From Bacillus sp. EB01 (GTDB lineage: Bacteria; Bacillota; Bacilli; Bacillales; Cytobacillaceae), in the NCBI RefSeq assembly GCF_000613125.1, contig NZ_HG964497.1:3474153-3538152 (forward strand): a stretch of DNA of 64,000 nucleotides. Reading direction: 5' to 3'. The position numbers were made by a program, and so were the translations under genes. Shown piece by piece: positions 28,792-36,561 of the stretch. Below the pieces are notes generated by a model that was not told the origin of the DNA, did no database searches, and saw nothing but the letters and a program-made list of their open reading frames with translations. Positions within the stretch are counted from its first letter, which is position 1. Every line of letters begins with the position of its first letter.

Positions 28792-29679
28792 TTATTTCTC
28801 TGTTCTTCCAGCAAGAAATTCTTTCACAACCTGCCTGTATTCTTCTGGCTGCTCCCGATAAGGTGAATGGGCGCTTTTCTCAAAGATATGCAGCTTTGCT
28901 CCAGGAACGAGGCTTGAAAAATAGCTGGTCGATTCCGGTGTGGCCTCATCATAGCGGCCGCAAAGGAACAGGGAAGGCACATCCAACTCATGGAGCCTCG
29001 GGGTACAGTCAAATTCCTTAAGATTGCCGGTTACACAAAATTCGGATGGTCCCCACATTGTATTGTATATCTCACGATTGGCGAGTTGTGAAACGGCTTC
29101 ACGTTCCTCTTTACTTACTTCAATCCGGCAAACAAAGTTTTTCGCAAACACATCCATTGCTTGCTTATATTCTTCAGAGTCTGTCGTGCCGTCCGCCTCG
29201 CATCGGGCGATTGCCTCCTGCGTTTCTTCTGGAAGCTGTTTCAACAGCCGCTCCTGATCCTTTGCCCATTGCGGCGCGCTTAGGCAGGGGCTTGAAAAAA
29301 TCGCACTTTTGACGCCTGGAGGCTTGGTAAGCAAATACGCCGCAAGCAAAGTGGTTCCCCAAGAATGACCTAGAATATGTACTTCTTCCAATCCCAGTTG
29401 CTCGCGTACCTGGCCAAGTTCTTTCACATAGCGGTCGAGGTTCCACAATGACTTGTCAGTCGGTCCTTGTGACCGTCCCGCCCCGAGCTGGTCATAATAA
29501 ACAATTGTCCTGCCATCTGCTCCTTCGGTAAGCTCGTCCAGCCTTTGAAGCGGGTAGGTTGTAGAACCTGGACCCCCATGCAGTACCAGTAATGGAGCCG
29601 CATCCCGCTCGCCTTTCGCAATTCGATACCATACCCTGCCGCCAGTTACTCCAACAAAACCTTCTTCAACCTTCAACAT
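28792..29679 (-). CDS. Proline iminopeptidase-family alpha/beta hydrolase
   Basis: A 295-residue serine hydrolase with the oxyanion motif HGGPGS (about 34-39), nucleophile GHSWGT, catalytic Asp near GRYDEATPE and His in EKSAHSPYRE. This is the S33 prolyl aminopeptidase/tricorn-factor arrangement, with a cap domain between. ATG after AAGGAGGAGAAA. A SnoaL-like gene lies 22 bp upstream on the same strand, so they form an operon. No counterpart in B. subtilis at this place. Confidence 0.87.
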   Translation of the reverse strand: MLKVEEGFVGVTGGRVWYRIAKGERDAAPLLVLHGGPGSTTYPLQRLDELTEGADGRTIVYYDQLGAGRSQGPTDKSLWNLDRYVKELGQVREQLGLEEVHILGHSWGTTLLAAYLLTKPPGVKSAIFSSPCLSAPQWAKDQERLLKQLPEETQEAIARCEADGTTDSEEYKQAMDVFAKNFVCRIEVSKEEREAVSQLANREIYNTMWGPSEFCVTGNLKEFDCTPRLHELDVPSLFLCGRYDEATPESTSYFSSLVPGAKLHIFEKSAHSPYREQPEEYRQVVKEFLAGRTEK

Positions 29680-29701
29680 TTTCTCCTCCTTTAATAAATA
29701 A

Positions 29702-30145
29702 CTATCTCATCTCCTGCTTTAATTCCGCTGTCATTTCTTCGACAAGCTCTGGACGCCCGTGGAACTGCGCCGGTGTATTCTGGAATAACTCAATTTTCCA
29801 TATACCTGTATCCCTTTTTGCTACCATCGTTTGATGGGCATTGAGTTCAGGTTTGAGGTCATCTCCCCCAGTCGGCACCATTCCAGCAATCGCCCGGAGG
29901 ATAGCCGTATCGGCTCCCAAAATATTGGTTTCCTTTATTTTTACAGTAAAGGGTGGAGTGGGATGGTGTTCAAAAATCGGACCTGTATGGGAAAGAATCT
30001 CTCTAGGTCCCAAAGCTAGGCTTCCATCGAAACCAATCATGGTGCCGCCGTCTGCGAATAGCACTGCCATACCTTTCGCATCGCGTTTGTTCCATGCCTC
30101 AATTAATTTCCTGTACAAGGATTGAATTTCAGCTGAAGTTTCCAT
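29702..30145 (-). CDS. SgcJ/EcaC (SnoaL-like, DUF4440) family protein
   Basis: 147 residues of the NTF2-like cone fold: LYRKLIEAWNKRDAKGMAVLFADGG at the start (first part of the domain), then GPREILSHTGPIFEHHP and a C-terminal IELFQNTPAQFHGRP, the usual signature of SgcJ/EcaC proteins. ATG follows GGGAGG. Function is unknown in general; members often act on small molecules. Co-transcribed with the downstream peptidase-like gene. Confidence 0.82.
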   Translation of the reverse strand: METSAEIQSLYRKLIEAWNKRDAKGMAVLFADGGTMIGFDGSLALGPREILSHTGPIFEHHPTPPFTVKIKETNILGADTAILRAIAGMVPTGGDDLKPELNAHQTMVAKRDTGIWKIELFQNTPAQFHGRPELVEEMTAELKQEMR

Positions 30146-30166
30146 TTTAAACCTCCCAACATTCTT

Positions 30167-30359
30167 CTACGCAGTTAAAAAATCATAGACAACGTCATTG
30201 ACGATATCATGCAGACGAGCCTCGGGATCTGCGTCTTTTTGCCTATGAATTTGTTCGCATAAGCGAGCAATATCGAGTTCACCAAGTGGCTGAGCCTCAT
30301 CGGTATAATATTGTTTGCAGGCAATTTTTAATCATTTTTCTTACCAGTTTTTCCTCCAT
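30167..30359 (-). pseudogene. yqzH: Frameshifted yqzH-like gene
   Basis: From ATG 30359 (after GAGGTG) the minus strand reads MEEKLVRKMIKNCLQ and then stops after a few codons. Changing frame by one base at the CAAACAAT run near 30,312-30,317 restores YYTDEAQPLGELDIARLC and runs on to DIVNDVVYDFLTA and a stop at 30,167. The joined product resembles the small YqzH protein, which in B. subtilis also neighbours the polYA locus. Either a true frameshift or a sequencing error at the homopolymer. Confidence 0.65.
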
Positions 30360-30452
30360 TCAAAGCACCTCAAATCCTATTATAGCTCTTTTCTGTAACA
30401 CATCGAAATGGAAACGCACCCTATTTTTATGCAACCTGCCGGAAAATTTCCA

Positions 30453-30511
30453 TTGAATGCGAACGCATATTCGCTTATGATATGGGTATAATGATACGGA
30501 ACGGATGTTCT
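30453..30511 (+). promoter_or_regulatory. SOS promoter of polYA with two LexA boxes
   Basis: TTGAAT (30453-30458) and TATGAT (30476-30481) are spaced 17 bp. A LexA box CGAACGCATATTCG (30460-30473, one mismatch to CGAACNNNNGTTCG) lies inside the spacer, and a second, GAACGGATGTTC (30499-30510), lies just downstream. Both would block transcription, so SOS induction is strongly indicated. Confidence 0.8.
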
Positions 30512-30537
30512 TATTTTTCTGTAGGAGGTTAAATGCA

Positions 30538-31797
30538 ATGGTTGATTACAGCACGATGCCGCAGCATAAAATTCTTTGCGTTGACATGAAAAGCTTTTAC
30601 GCCAGCTGTGCTGCAGTTGTGGAAGGGCTCGATCCCCTCGGCTGCTACCTTGCTGTAGTCGGCGATAAAGAGCGTGAAGGAAGTGTTGTCCTCGCTGCTT
30701 CCCCACTTTTAAAAAAGGAATTTGGAATAAAAACGGGTTCCCGTAAATTTGAGATTCCGAATGACCCAAGAATTCTGGTAGTTGAGCCTAAAATGGGTCT
30801 GTTTCTAAGAATTTCAACCGAAATTACCCGCGTCTTCCACCGCTACGTGCCGAAGGAAGCCATCCATGTCTACAGCGTTGATGAAAGCTTTATCAAAGTG
30901 GACGGGGCGGCAAAGCTCTGGGGCGATGCCCAAACAATCGCCCGGAAAATCAAGGATGACATCGAGCGCGAATTTCAGCTTCCGTGCGCAATTGGTATTG
31001 GGCCGAATATGCTCATGGCCAAGCTTTGCCTTGACCTTGATGCAAAACAGCATGGAATTGCCGAATGGACCTATGACGATGTCCAAACCAAACTATGGAA
31101 CGTTTCGCCACTCCGGGAAATGTGGGGGATCGGCAGGCGTGTTGAAAAAACACTAAACGGGATGGGGATATTCACAGTCGGCCAGCTGGCCCGGTATGAC
31201 CTCGAACTGCTCGAGAAAAAATTCGGCATTATGGGCAACCAGCTGTATTACCACGCCTGGGGTGTTGACCTTTCCGATATGGGCGCTCCGATAATGGAGG
31301 GACAGATCAGTTTTGGCAAAGGCCAAATTCTTCTTCGGGATTATAAGGATGAGGAAGAAATCAAGCATGTCATCCTTGAAATGTGCGAGGAGGTTGCACG
31401 CAGAGCGCGGACGCACCGAAAAGCCGGCAGAACAATCACACTTGGCATCGGCTACAGCCAGGACGAATTCGGAGGCGGTTTCCAGCGGGCAAGGACGGTC
31501 TCCGAACCGACGAACGTCACAATGGATATATACCGTGTTTGCCTGGAACTGTTTGGCGAGAATTATTCCGGCAAGACGGTCCGCCAGATTAACATCACAC
31601 TTGGGAATATCGTCGATGATACCGAACTCCAGATGAGCCTTTTTGACATGGGCGCAAGCAAAAGACGGGATCTTGGCTATGTGGTTGACCGGATTCGGAA
31701 CAGGTACGGATCCGGGGCACTGCTGCGGGCTGTCTCCTATACGTCCGCAGGAACTGCTAAGCACCGGGCCACGCTGCTTGGGGGACATAAATCATAA
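30538..31797 (+). CDS. polYA: Y-family DNA polymerase V-like (PolYA, UvrX family)
   Basis: 419 residues. Catalytic acids: Asp16 in CVDMKSFYASC and Asp115-Glu116 in SVDESFIK; then thumb and little finger, with a clamp-binding-type QMSLFD near the C-terminus. The C..V. CVDMKSFYAS start and the long insertion pattern match UvrX/YqjW rather than DinB. ATG 30538 follows AGGAGG. Followed by a YolD-like gene, the pairing typical of this subfamily. The upstream LexA boxes make it SOS-inducible. Confidence 0.93.
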   Translation: MVDYSTMPQHKILCVDMKSFYASCAAVVEGLDPLGCYLAVVGDKEREGSVVLAASPLLKKEFGIKTGSRKFEIPNDPRILVVEPKMGLFLRISTEITRVFHRYVPKEAIHVYSVDESFIKVDGAAKLWGDAQTIARKIKDDIEREFQLPCAIGIGPNMLMAKLCLDLDAKQHGIAEWTYDDVQTKLWNVSPLREMWGIGRRVEKTLNGMGIFTVGQLARYDLELLEKKFGIMGNQLYYHAWGVDLSDMGAPIMEGQISFGKGQILLRDYKDEEEIKHVILEMCEEVARRARTHRKAGRTITLGIGYSQDEFGGGFQRARTVSEPTNVTMDIYRVCLELFGENYSGKTVRQINITLGNIVDDTELQMSLFDMGASKRRDLGYVVDRIRNRYGSGALLRAVSYTSAGTAKHRATLLGGHKS

Positions 31798-31852
31798 GAA
31801 CAACAATATTTGATCAGCGCCCGCTAGTCCAACCAAGAAAGAGGGGAAGAAC

Positions 31853-32185
31853 ATGATTCGCGACCGCGGCAGGATAAAATGGACTTCAATGATGCTCCCT
31901 GAGCACGTAAAGATGCTCCGCGACTGGGTGAAAGAAGATTCGTATAAGCAAAAAACCGAACTGGATGAGCAGCAGCTTGAAATGATGAATGAAGTGCTTG
32001 GGGAAGCAATGGAATTTAACCAGGCTGTTGTGATCACACATTATCGCCGCCACAATTATGAAATCTGCATTGGGCACGTCCATTATTGGGATGAGCTTAC
32101 ACAAAAACTCCACATTATCGATTCCTTCGGGGATGCACACCTCATTTCAATTACGGCAATTGCCGACGTAAGGCTGGCTGATTGA
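31853..32185 (+). CDS. YolD-like protein
   Basis: 110 residues with the YolD-like layout: an N-terminal MIRDRGRIKWTSMMLPEHV, a helical middle and a C-terminal beta part (GHVHYWDELTQKLHIIDSFG). These proteins are usually encoded directly after UvrX-type polymerases and are thought to be a small partner subunit (a UmuD-like role has been proposed). 55 bp after polYA, same strand; SOS co-regulation is inferred. Corresponds in position to B. subtilis yqjX. Confidence 0.88.
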   Translation: MIRDRGRIKWTSMMLPEHVKMLRDWVKEDSYKQKTELDEQQLEMMNEVLGEAMEFNQAVVITHYRRHNYEICIGHVHYWDELTQKLHIIDSFGDAHLISITAIADVRLAD

Positions 32186-32297
32186 TAATTGGCCGCCTTC
32201 TTCATTTGACCAGATAACACCGAAAAAGGTTGTCTGGGCTGTTTCCACAGATTTAATAGAAATTTCAAAAAGGGCTAAATAAATAGTGTCACTTTCC

Positions 32298-32329
32298 ATT
32301 CTTTTGGTGTAAAATTACACCAAAAGAAT
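32298..32329 (+). promoter_or_regulatory. Perfect 15-bp palindrome before a small membrane-protein gene
   Basis: ATTCTTTTGGTGTAA and TTACACCAAAAGAAT are exact complements separated by AA. The structure ends about 10 bp before the ribosome-binding site of the gene at 32,349. It has no T-run, so it is more likely an operator or a translational/stability hairpin than a terminator. Confidence 0.65.
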
Positions 32330-32348
32330 TGTGAGAAAGGTGATGGAA

Positions 32349-32621
32349 ATGAAAAAGAAAGTTATGGTGTTACTGATGTCACTGCTGTTGCTTGCAGTGG
32401 GCTTATTTTTCTATGGTAATCCTGTCGAACGTGCAGAGAGCAAAAGAATTGCTGAAAAATACCTCCGGGAAAAGCATCCAGAACAGTCTTTAAAAATAAG
32501 TAATGTCAGTTACTATCCGGGGGAAGGAACATATATAGTCAATTACAGCATAAATAAAGGGGAGCAAGAAGGAAATCTTGATATAAGGAAAGGGAAAGTA
32601 ATTGAAATTGGTAATGAATAA
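32349..32621 (+). CDS. Small membrane-anchored protein of unknown function (YfjL-like)
   Basis: 90 residues: an N-terminal membrane segment (MKKKVMVLLMSLLLLAVGLF) followed by an extracellular domain with AEKYLREKHPEQSLKISNVSYYPGEGTYIVNYSI, the helix-plus-sheet pattern of the YfjL-like/PepSY-like small domains. ATG 32349 follows AAAGGTGATGG; an upstream in-frame GTG at 32331 is less well placed. A palindrome sits directly upstream. Function unknown. Confidence 0.7.
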   Translation: MKKKVMVLLMSLLLLAVGLFFYGNPVERAESKRIAEKYLREKHPEQSLKISNVSYYPGEGTYIVNYSINKGEQEGNLDIRKGKVIEIGNE

Positions 32622-32693
32622 CAAAAACCTCCTAGTAAAATTCAGAAAAGTTTGATAGGATATGAAAAAGAATTGGACATGGAGGAATTAAGG

Positions 32694-33296
32694 GTGGAAA
32701 TTGAGCAAATATATGGGGACTTGCCGATACTTGAAACAGAGAGACTGCTCCTAAGAAAAATAACGCCAGCAGATGCAGAAGACATGTTTGAATACGGATC
32801 AAATGAGGAAGTCGCGCAGTATGTAACTTGGGATACACACCGTAAACTTTCGGATACCCAAACGTTCATCGATTATGTCCTCAATCAATACAGCAACAAA
32901 AAGGTGGCCCCGTGGGGAATTGAACTCAAGGGAACAGGCCGTCTGATTGGAACGATCGATTTTGTCTGGTGGCAGCCAAACCATAGAAGCGCGGAAATCG
33001 GCTATGTGGTAGCACCTGAATATTGGGGAAAAGGCATATGTACGGAGGCTGCGAAGGCGATCATTAAATTTGGTTTCGAGCAGATGGAGCTTATTAGGAT
33101 CCAGGCAAGATGCTTTGTTGACAATACAGGATCAGCAAGGGTGATGGAAAAGGCCGGGATGAGCTTTGAGGGCATTAACCGAAAGGCGATGTTCATTAAG
33201 GGGAGGCATCGAGACTTAAAGGTGTATTCAATCCTTCAGGAAGAGTTTGTTAACTTGCAGAAAAAAGTAACCACTACAGGAGATTATCTTGATTAA
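32694..33296 (+). CDS. GNAT family N-acetyltransferase (RimJ/RimL-like)
   Basis: A 200-residue acyltransferase: LETERLLLRKITPADAEDMFEYGSN opens the RimJ/RimL-type fold, the acetyl-CoA loop is YWGKGICTEAA and the C-terminal NTGSARVMEKAGMSFEG is the standard motif B. GTG 32694 is chosen because GGAGG is 8 bp upstream; an earlier TTG (32652) has no ribosome-binding site. Overlaps the next GNAT gene by 8 bp, so both are one operon. Substrate unknown. Confidence 0.88.
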   Translation: MEIEQIYGDLPILETERLLLRKITPADAEDMFEYGSNEEVAQYVTWDTHRKLSDTQTFIDYVLNQYSNKKVAPWGIELKGTGRLIGTIDFVWWQPNHRSAEIGYVVAPEYWGKGICTEAAKAIIKFGFEQMELIRIQARCFVDNTGSARVMEKAGMSFEGINRKAMFIKGRHRDLKVYSILQEEFVNLQKKVTTTGDYLD

Positions 33297-33792
33297 AGAA
33301 ATTAATATTACAAGAAAAGATATAGCCCAAGAAGTGCTGGATATTCAGTTGCCAGCGTATATGACAGAAGCAAAGCTGATTGATTTTTATGAGATTCCTA
33401 CCTTGAATGATACGGTTGAAACACTGCGCCAGTGTGGTGAGAGATTTTGTGGCTACTATGAAAATGGCAGCCTTTGCGGGGCGATCTCGTATAAGCTAAT
33501 CAGCGAAACGGTCGATATCCACCGCCTGATGGTTCATCCTGACTATTTCCGGAAAGGCATCGCCAATCAGCTTCTCGCTTACCTTGAGGAAAGGAATCCA
33601 GATGCAGATTCGCTGGTTGTTTCGACTGGATCCGGGAATACACCCGCGATTCGATTTTATGAAAAGCATGGTTTTCAAAGAATAGGGGAGAGGAAGGTTG
33701 CTGATAACTTAAAGATCGCCTTGTTCAGGAAGGATATCGCTAAGGCTGACAGGAACACTCCGGTAATCGAAAAAACAAGAAAGGACAGATAA
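33289..33792 (+). CDS. GNAT family N-acetyltransferase (YqjY-like)
   Basis: 167 residues with the GNAT core: IHRLMVHPDYFRKGIANQLLAYLEE (acetyl-CoA loop) and TGSGNTPAIRFYEKHGFQRIGE. TTG start after AGGAGA, inside the end of the previous gene. The lysine/arginine-rich tail (EKTRKDR) is outside the domain. In B. subtilis a GNAT (yqjY) lies at the same point after yqjX. Substrate unknown. Confidence 0.85.
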   Translation: MIKEINITRKDIAQEVLDIQLPAYMTEAKLIDFYEIPTLNDTVETLRQCGERFCGYYENGSLCGAISYKLISETVDIHRLMVHPDYFRKGIANQLLAYLEERNPDADSLVVSTGSGNTPAIRFYEKHGFQRIGERKVADNLKIALFRKDIAKADRNTPVIEKTRKDR

Positions 33793-33817
33793 AGCCATTC
33801 GCTTTTTTCTGTCCATT
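33785..33817. terminator. Convergent terminator
   Basis: GGACAGA and CTGTCC with inner AAAGC/GCTTT pairing, between a plus-strand GNAT and the minus-strand DUF1129 gene. Confidence 0.6.
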
Positions 33818-33821
33818 TTAT

Positions 33822-34502
33822 TTAGATAGCAGCTTTTTTAGCTAGAGACCTATTTCTTAACATATAGGAAATTCCCCAGGCAAGAAGACCGATTATCACA
33901 GAAGTGTACCACGGAAAATCGATAGACGGGCCAAAATCGGGAATAAAGAGACCAGCAGCCAAGTAAAGTGCCATTAAAACGGCCGCCGAAACTCCAAGGA
34001 TAATCATGTTTTTAACATGAGAGGCATTTTTGACAAAGAGCGTTTTTTGAATCAGATTAAAAAATAGCCAGATGAGAAAAAAGATTGAAATCACAGAACC
34101 TATGAAAATAGGAACACCCTTTAATGGATAAAGAGTATTTATACCCTCATTTAAAATAAGTCCAAAAATACCATGAATAACGAGCATATAGCTCAGCAGT
34201 TGAAGAACGAGTGAGGAGATGAACACAAAGGCATTTCTTTTACTCTCCTTTGGAATGTCGGCAATCAGTTCATCTGCGAATCTCTTTGGGTCATCCCCGA
34301 ATAGTGAGTGTGCAGACTTTCCATCCTTTTGGGCATCAAGCAAATGGTCAAGAATTTCCATAAGGACCTCTTCTGATTGCTGTTCGGATAAGGTAAGCTG
34401 CAGCCTGATATAAATAAGAAAATCGGAGTAGATTTTCTCGTTTTCCGGTGAAAGTTCTGTTTGTTTCTGATTGTTCAGTTCAATTAATTGTTTCGCATTC
34501 AT
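33822..34502 (-). CDS. DUF1129-type membrane protein encoded with a PadR regulator
   Basis: 226 residues. The N-terminal 90 are soluble (MNAKQLIELNNQKQTELSPE; YSDFLIYIRLQL...EILDHLLDAQKDGKSA, the DUF1129/DUF1700-like helical domain), followed by four to five membrane segments and a basic end. ATG 34502 follows AAGGGAGCGGG and overlaps the padR stop in ATGA. Such pairs usually sense membrane or antibiotic stress, with PadR repressing its own operon. Function is not established. Confidence 0.82.
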   Translation of the reverse strand: MNAKQLIELNNQKQTELSPENEKIYSDFLIYIRLQLTLSEQQSEEVLMEILDHLLDAQKDGKSAHSLFGDDPKRFADELIADIPKESKRNAFVFISSLVLQLLSYMLVIHGIFGLILNEGINTLYPLKGVPIFIGSVISIFFLIWLFFNLIQKTLFVKNASHVKNMIILGVSAAVLMALYLAAGLFIPDFGPSIDFPWYTSVIIGLLAWGISYMLRNRSLAKKAAI

Positions 34503-34834
34503 TCCATCCCGCTCCCTTTTTTTAGAATCCTGTCTACAGGCTGTGCGATTTGCTCCCATTCCTCCTTGATGAGAGCGAGGGCAGCATGTCCCTCTTTCGT
34601 TAAATGATAGTACTTCCGGTTTGGCCCTGAAGGCGACGGTTCCATCTTGCCCTCAATCAGCCCATTTTTCTGAAGGCGAAGCAAGACCGGGTAGATTGTC
34701 CCTTCACTCACTTCCATCAACCCCTCATCCTGGAGCTTTTGGGAAAGCTCATAGCCGTATACCGGTTCAATTGAAATAATGGAGAGCACGCAGCCGTCCA
34801 AAATTCCTTTTAATAGCTGGCTTCGAATTGACAT
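34499..34834 (-). CDS. PadR family transcriptional regulator
   Basis: 111 residues: a winged helix with GYELSQKLQDEGLMEVSEGTIYPVLLRLQKNGLIEG as the recognition region and PNRKYYHLTKEG as the wing, then the short C-terminal dimerisation helix of the small PadR-s1 class. Overlaps the downstream DUF1129 gene by 4 bp (ATGA). Autoregulation is suggested by the inverted repeat in its upstream region. Confidence 0.92.
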   Translation of the reverse strand: MSIRSQLLKGILDGCVLSIISIEPVYGYELSQKLQDEGLMEVSEGTIYPVLLRLQKNGLIEGKMEPSPSGPNRKYYHLTKEGHAALALIKEEWEQIAQPVDRILKKGSGME

Positions 34835-34862
34835 AAGTGATACCTGCCTTTAGGTACTTGGT

Positions 34863-34902
34863 AAAACAAGATAGCTGTTCAAAGGTTAACTACCTTGTTT
34901 TG
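34863..34902 (-). promoter_or_regulatory. Candidate PadR operator
   Basis: AAAACAAGATAG and CTACCTTGTTTT are inverted with one mismatch and a 15-bp spacer, about 30-70 bp upstream of the padR start, over the expected promoter region. Confidence 0.55.
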
Positions 34903-34967
34903 CAAAGTAGTTATGTATAGCATAAGCGGAGAGGAAACTTATGTCAATACTAATATCCATCAAAAAG

Positions 34968-34990
34968 AAAAAACCCGCCGATTGGCGAGT
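34968..34990 (-). terminator. Terminator of the CDGSH gene
   Basis: On the minus strand CGCC-AATC-GGCG is followed by GGTTTTTTC. The stem is short. Confidence 0.6.
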
Positions 34991-35012
34991 CAGTCATAGT
35001 TAGTAAAGAGGA

Positions 35013-35222
35013 TTAATTCTGATCTTCCGGTACACGAACCTGTGATTCGAAATTTCCCTTATGCGTTCCATCGCAAAATGGCTTGTTTGATGACAAACCG
35101 CAGCGGCAAAGAGAAAATGCAGGTTTTGTTTGATACACATTCCCCTGGCCATCAAGCAGTTCAACTTCGCCGGTAATCCTGATTGATCCGTTATCGTTTA
35201 TCTTAATTTGAACTTTGGACAT
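35013..35222 (-). CDS. CDGSH iron-sulfur domain protein
   Basis: 69 residues. The cluster motif CRCGLSSNKPFCDGTHKG supplies the three Cys (39, 41, 50) and one His (54) ligands of a labile [2Fe-2S] cluster; the motif reads CDGTH rather than CDGSH, a tolerated change. ATG follows GAGGAGGAATC. Bacterial members are cytoplasmic and redox-active but their role is not settled. It is monocistronic. Confidence 0.9.
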   Translation of the reverse strand: MSKVQIKINDNGSIRITGEVELLDGQGNVYQTKPAFSLCRCGLSSNKPFCDGTHKGNFESQVRVPEDQN

Positions 35223-35288
35223 TCCGATTCCTCCTCAATATTTCTTTATTTCGTTTACTCTCCCAGGTGAAATAGTGAAATCTGGTTG

Positions 35289-36260
35289 TTAAGACATATG
35301 CGATTGTTGAGCAGTAGATGATTTTTGGGCAAAATCCGCAGTTTTGCGCGCTGGAACCATCCCTATACTTAACAGGAAATCGTCAATCGCAAGCTCATAT
35401 TGTTCACGGTTTTCGTTAAATGATTGGGCATGGATGCCATTTTCGGCCATAAAGAGCATTTTTGGTCCATTCTTTTTTTCATAAAGAGCTTCTGTCATCG
35501 AAGGAAGGATAAAATCATCCTTTGCACTATGAATGAATAAAACGGGATTCTTGATATTGTCAATCACCGTAATAGGAGAAACTTCACGAAGCGAATATTT
35601 ATCGCGGAAACGGAGGAACAGTTCAGCGAGCGGGACCAGGACACCCGCTGGAAGACGGACCTCTTCTTTTACACGATAGGCAAGCTGTTCACGGAAATCA
35701 GAGAACGGGCAATCAGCAATATAAAAGTCTGCGCCATCCTCGAGCATCCCTGCATATAGGAGCATAGTGGCCGCCCCCATGGATTCGCCATGGATGCCTA
35801 GCTTGATATGAGGGCCCTTTTCGTTTTTCAACCAATCCACAACTGATTTCAGGTCGAATTTTTCATAATGGCCGTAGGAAGTCGTTTTCCCTCCGGATTC
35901 CCCATGACGGCGATGATCGAAAATCAAGGCATTAAAGCCGCGCTCCAGAAATAGGTTCATATATTTGATAGAATTGAACTTGTTCTCGGTCACACCGTGG
36001 CTAATAATCATAAAATAGTTGGTGTCATGAGGCTCGGCCAAAACACCTTTAATCTCGTAGCCGAATGGGGAGGGAATGGATACATCCCTTTTTTTCAAAG
36101 AATCGTACTCTTCATCGATGATTCTCCCTGCTTCACGTTCACGACTCAGAATAAATTCATCTTCTTTCTTTTTCATGAACATCAGCCTGTTTGTAAAATA
36201 AACCCCAACGGCTGTAATGGCGGCAAGTATTGATAACAAAACCCGAAATGCTCTTCTCAA
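35289..36260 (-). CDS. yqkD: Membrane-anchored alpha/beta hydrolase (YqkD)
   Basis: 323 residues: an N-terminal membrane helix (RRAFRVLLSILAAITAVGVY) followed by an alpha/beta hydrolase domain with the nucleophile GIHGESMGA, DHRRHGESGGKTTSYGHYEK, the Asp in HSAKDDFI and His in AENGIHAQS. It closely follows B. subtilis YqkD in its motifs. TTG 36260 is 7 bp after GGAGGG; an ORF start 43 codons upstream would read through a terminator. Substrate unknown. Confidence 0.88.
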   Translation of the reverse strand: MRRAFRVLLSILAAITAVGVYFTNRLMFMKKKEDEFILSREREAGRIIDEEYDSLKKRDVSIPSPFGYEIKGVLAEPHDTNYFMIISHGVTENKFNSIKYMNLFLERGFNALIFDHRRHGESGGKTTSYGHYEKFDLKSVVDWLKNEKGPHIKLGIHGESMGAATMLLYAGMLEDGADFYIADCPFSDFREQLAYRVKEEVRLPAGVLVPLAELFLRFRDKYSLREVSPITVIDNIKNPVLFIHSAKDDFILPSMTEALYEKKNGPKMLFMAENGIHAQSFNENREQYELAIDDFLLSIGMVPARKTADFAQKSSTAQQSHMS

Positions 36261-36337
36261 AAAAATCCCTCCGGCTACAATATGCGTTCCCTTCATTATT
36301 TTACCATTCGAGGCTGTTTCAAACCCACTATCGTGGC

Positions 36338-36367
36338 AAAAAAGAATACCGCCCTGAACAGGCGGTG
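36338..36367 (-). terminator. Terminator of the 43-residue ORF
   Basis: On the minus strand ACCGCCTG and CAGGGCGGT form the stem, followed by ATTCTTTTTT. Confidence 0.75.
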
Positions 36368-36375
36368 ATTGAAAC

Positions 36376-36507
36376 TTATTTGGGAGCATTTTGCCTATTT
36401 GTAGGATGAATTTCCTTTTCCAAATCCTCTACTGCTATTTGAGGCTTAATATCCTTTGCCGACGGCTGGCCCTTTTGGCTAAATCCTTTGTCGCGTTTCT
36501 GGCTCAT
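36376..36507 (-). CDS. Small hydrophilic protein of unknown function
   Basis: 43 residues beginning MSQKRDKGFSQKGQPSAKDI and rich in Lys, Gln and Pro, with no membrane segment. The ATG is preceded by AAGGGAGACG and the stop is directly followed by a terminator, so it looks like a real monocistronic small gene. It lies between mvaB and yqkD. I recognise no family; it resembles the small, disordered spore or stress proteins in composition only. Confidence 0.65.
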   Translation of the reverse strand: MSQKRDKGFSQKGQPSAKDIKPQIAVEDLEKEIHPTNRQNAPK

Positions 36508-36561
36508 CGTTTACGTCTCCCTTCATTTCTTTACTATTAAGATGAGCCCAAGGGGGATAGG

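Noticed and set aside
30380-30769. 129-codon minus-strand ORF over the polYA start
   Set aside because: It covers the SOS promoter and polYA coding sequence in the opposite strand; polYA has clear catalytic motifs and a ribosome-binding site.
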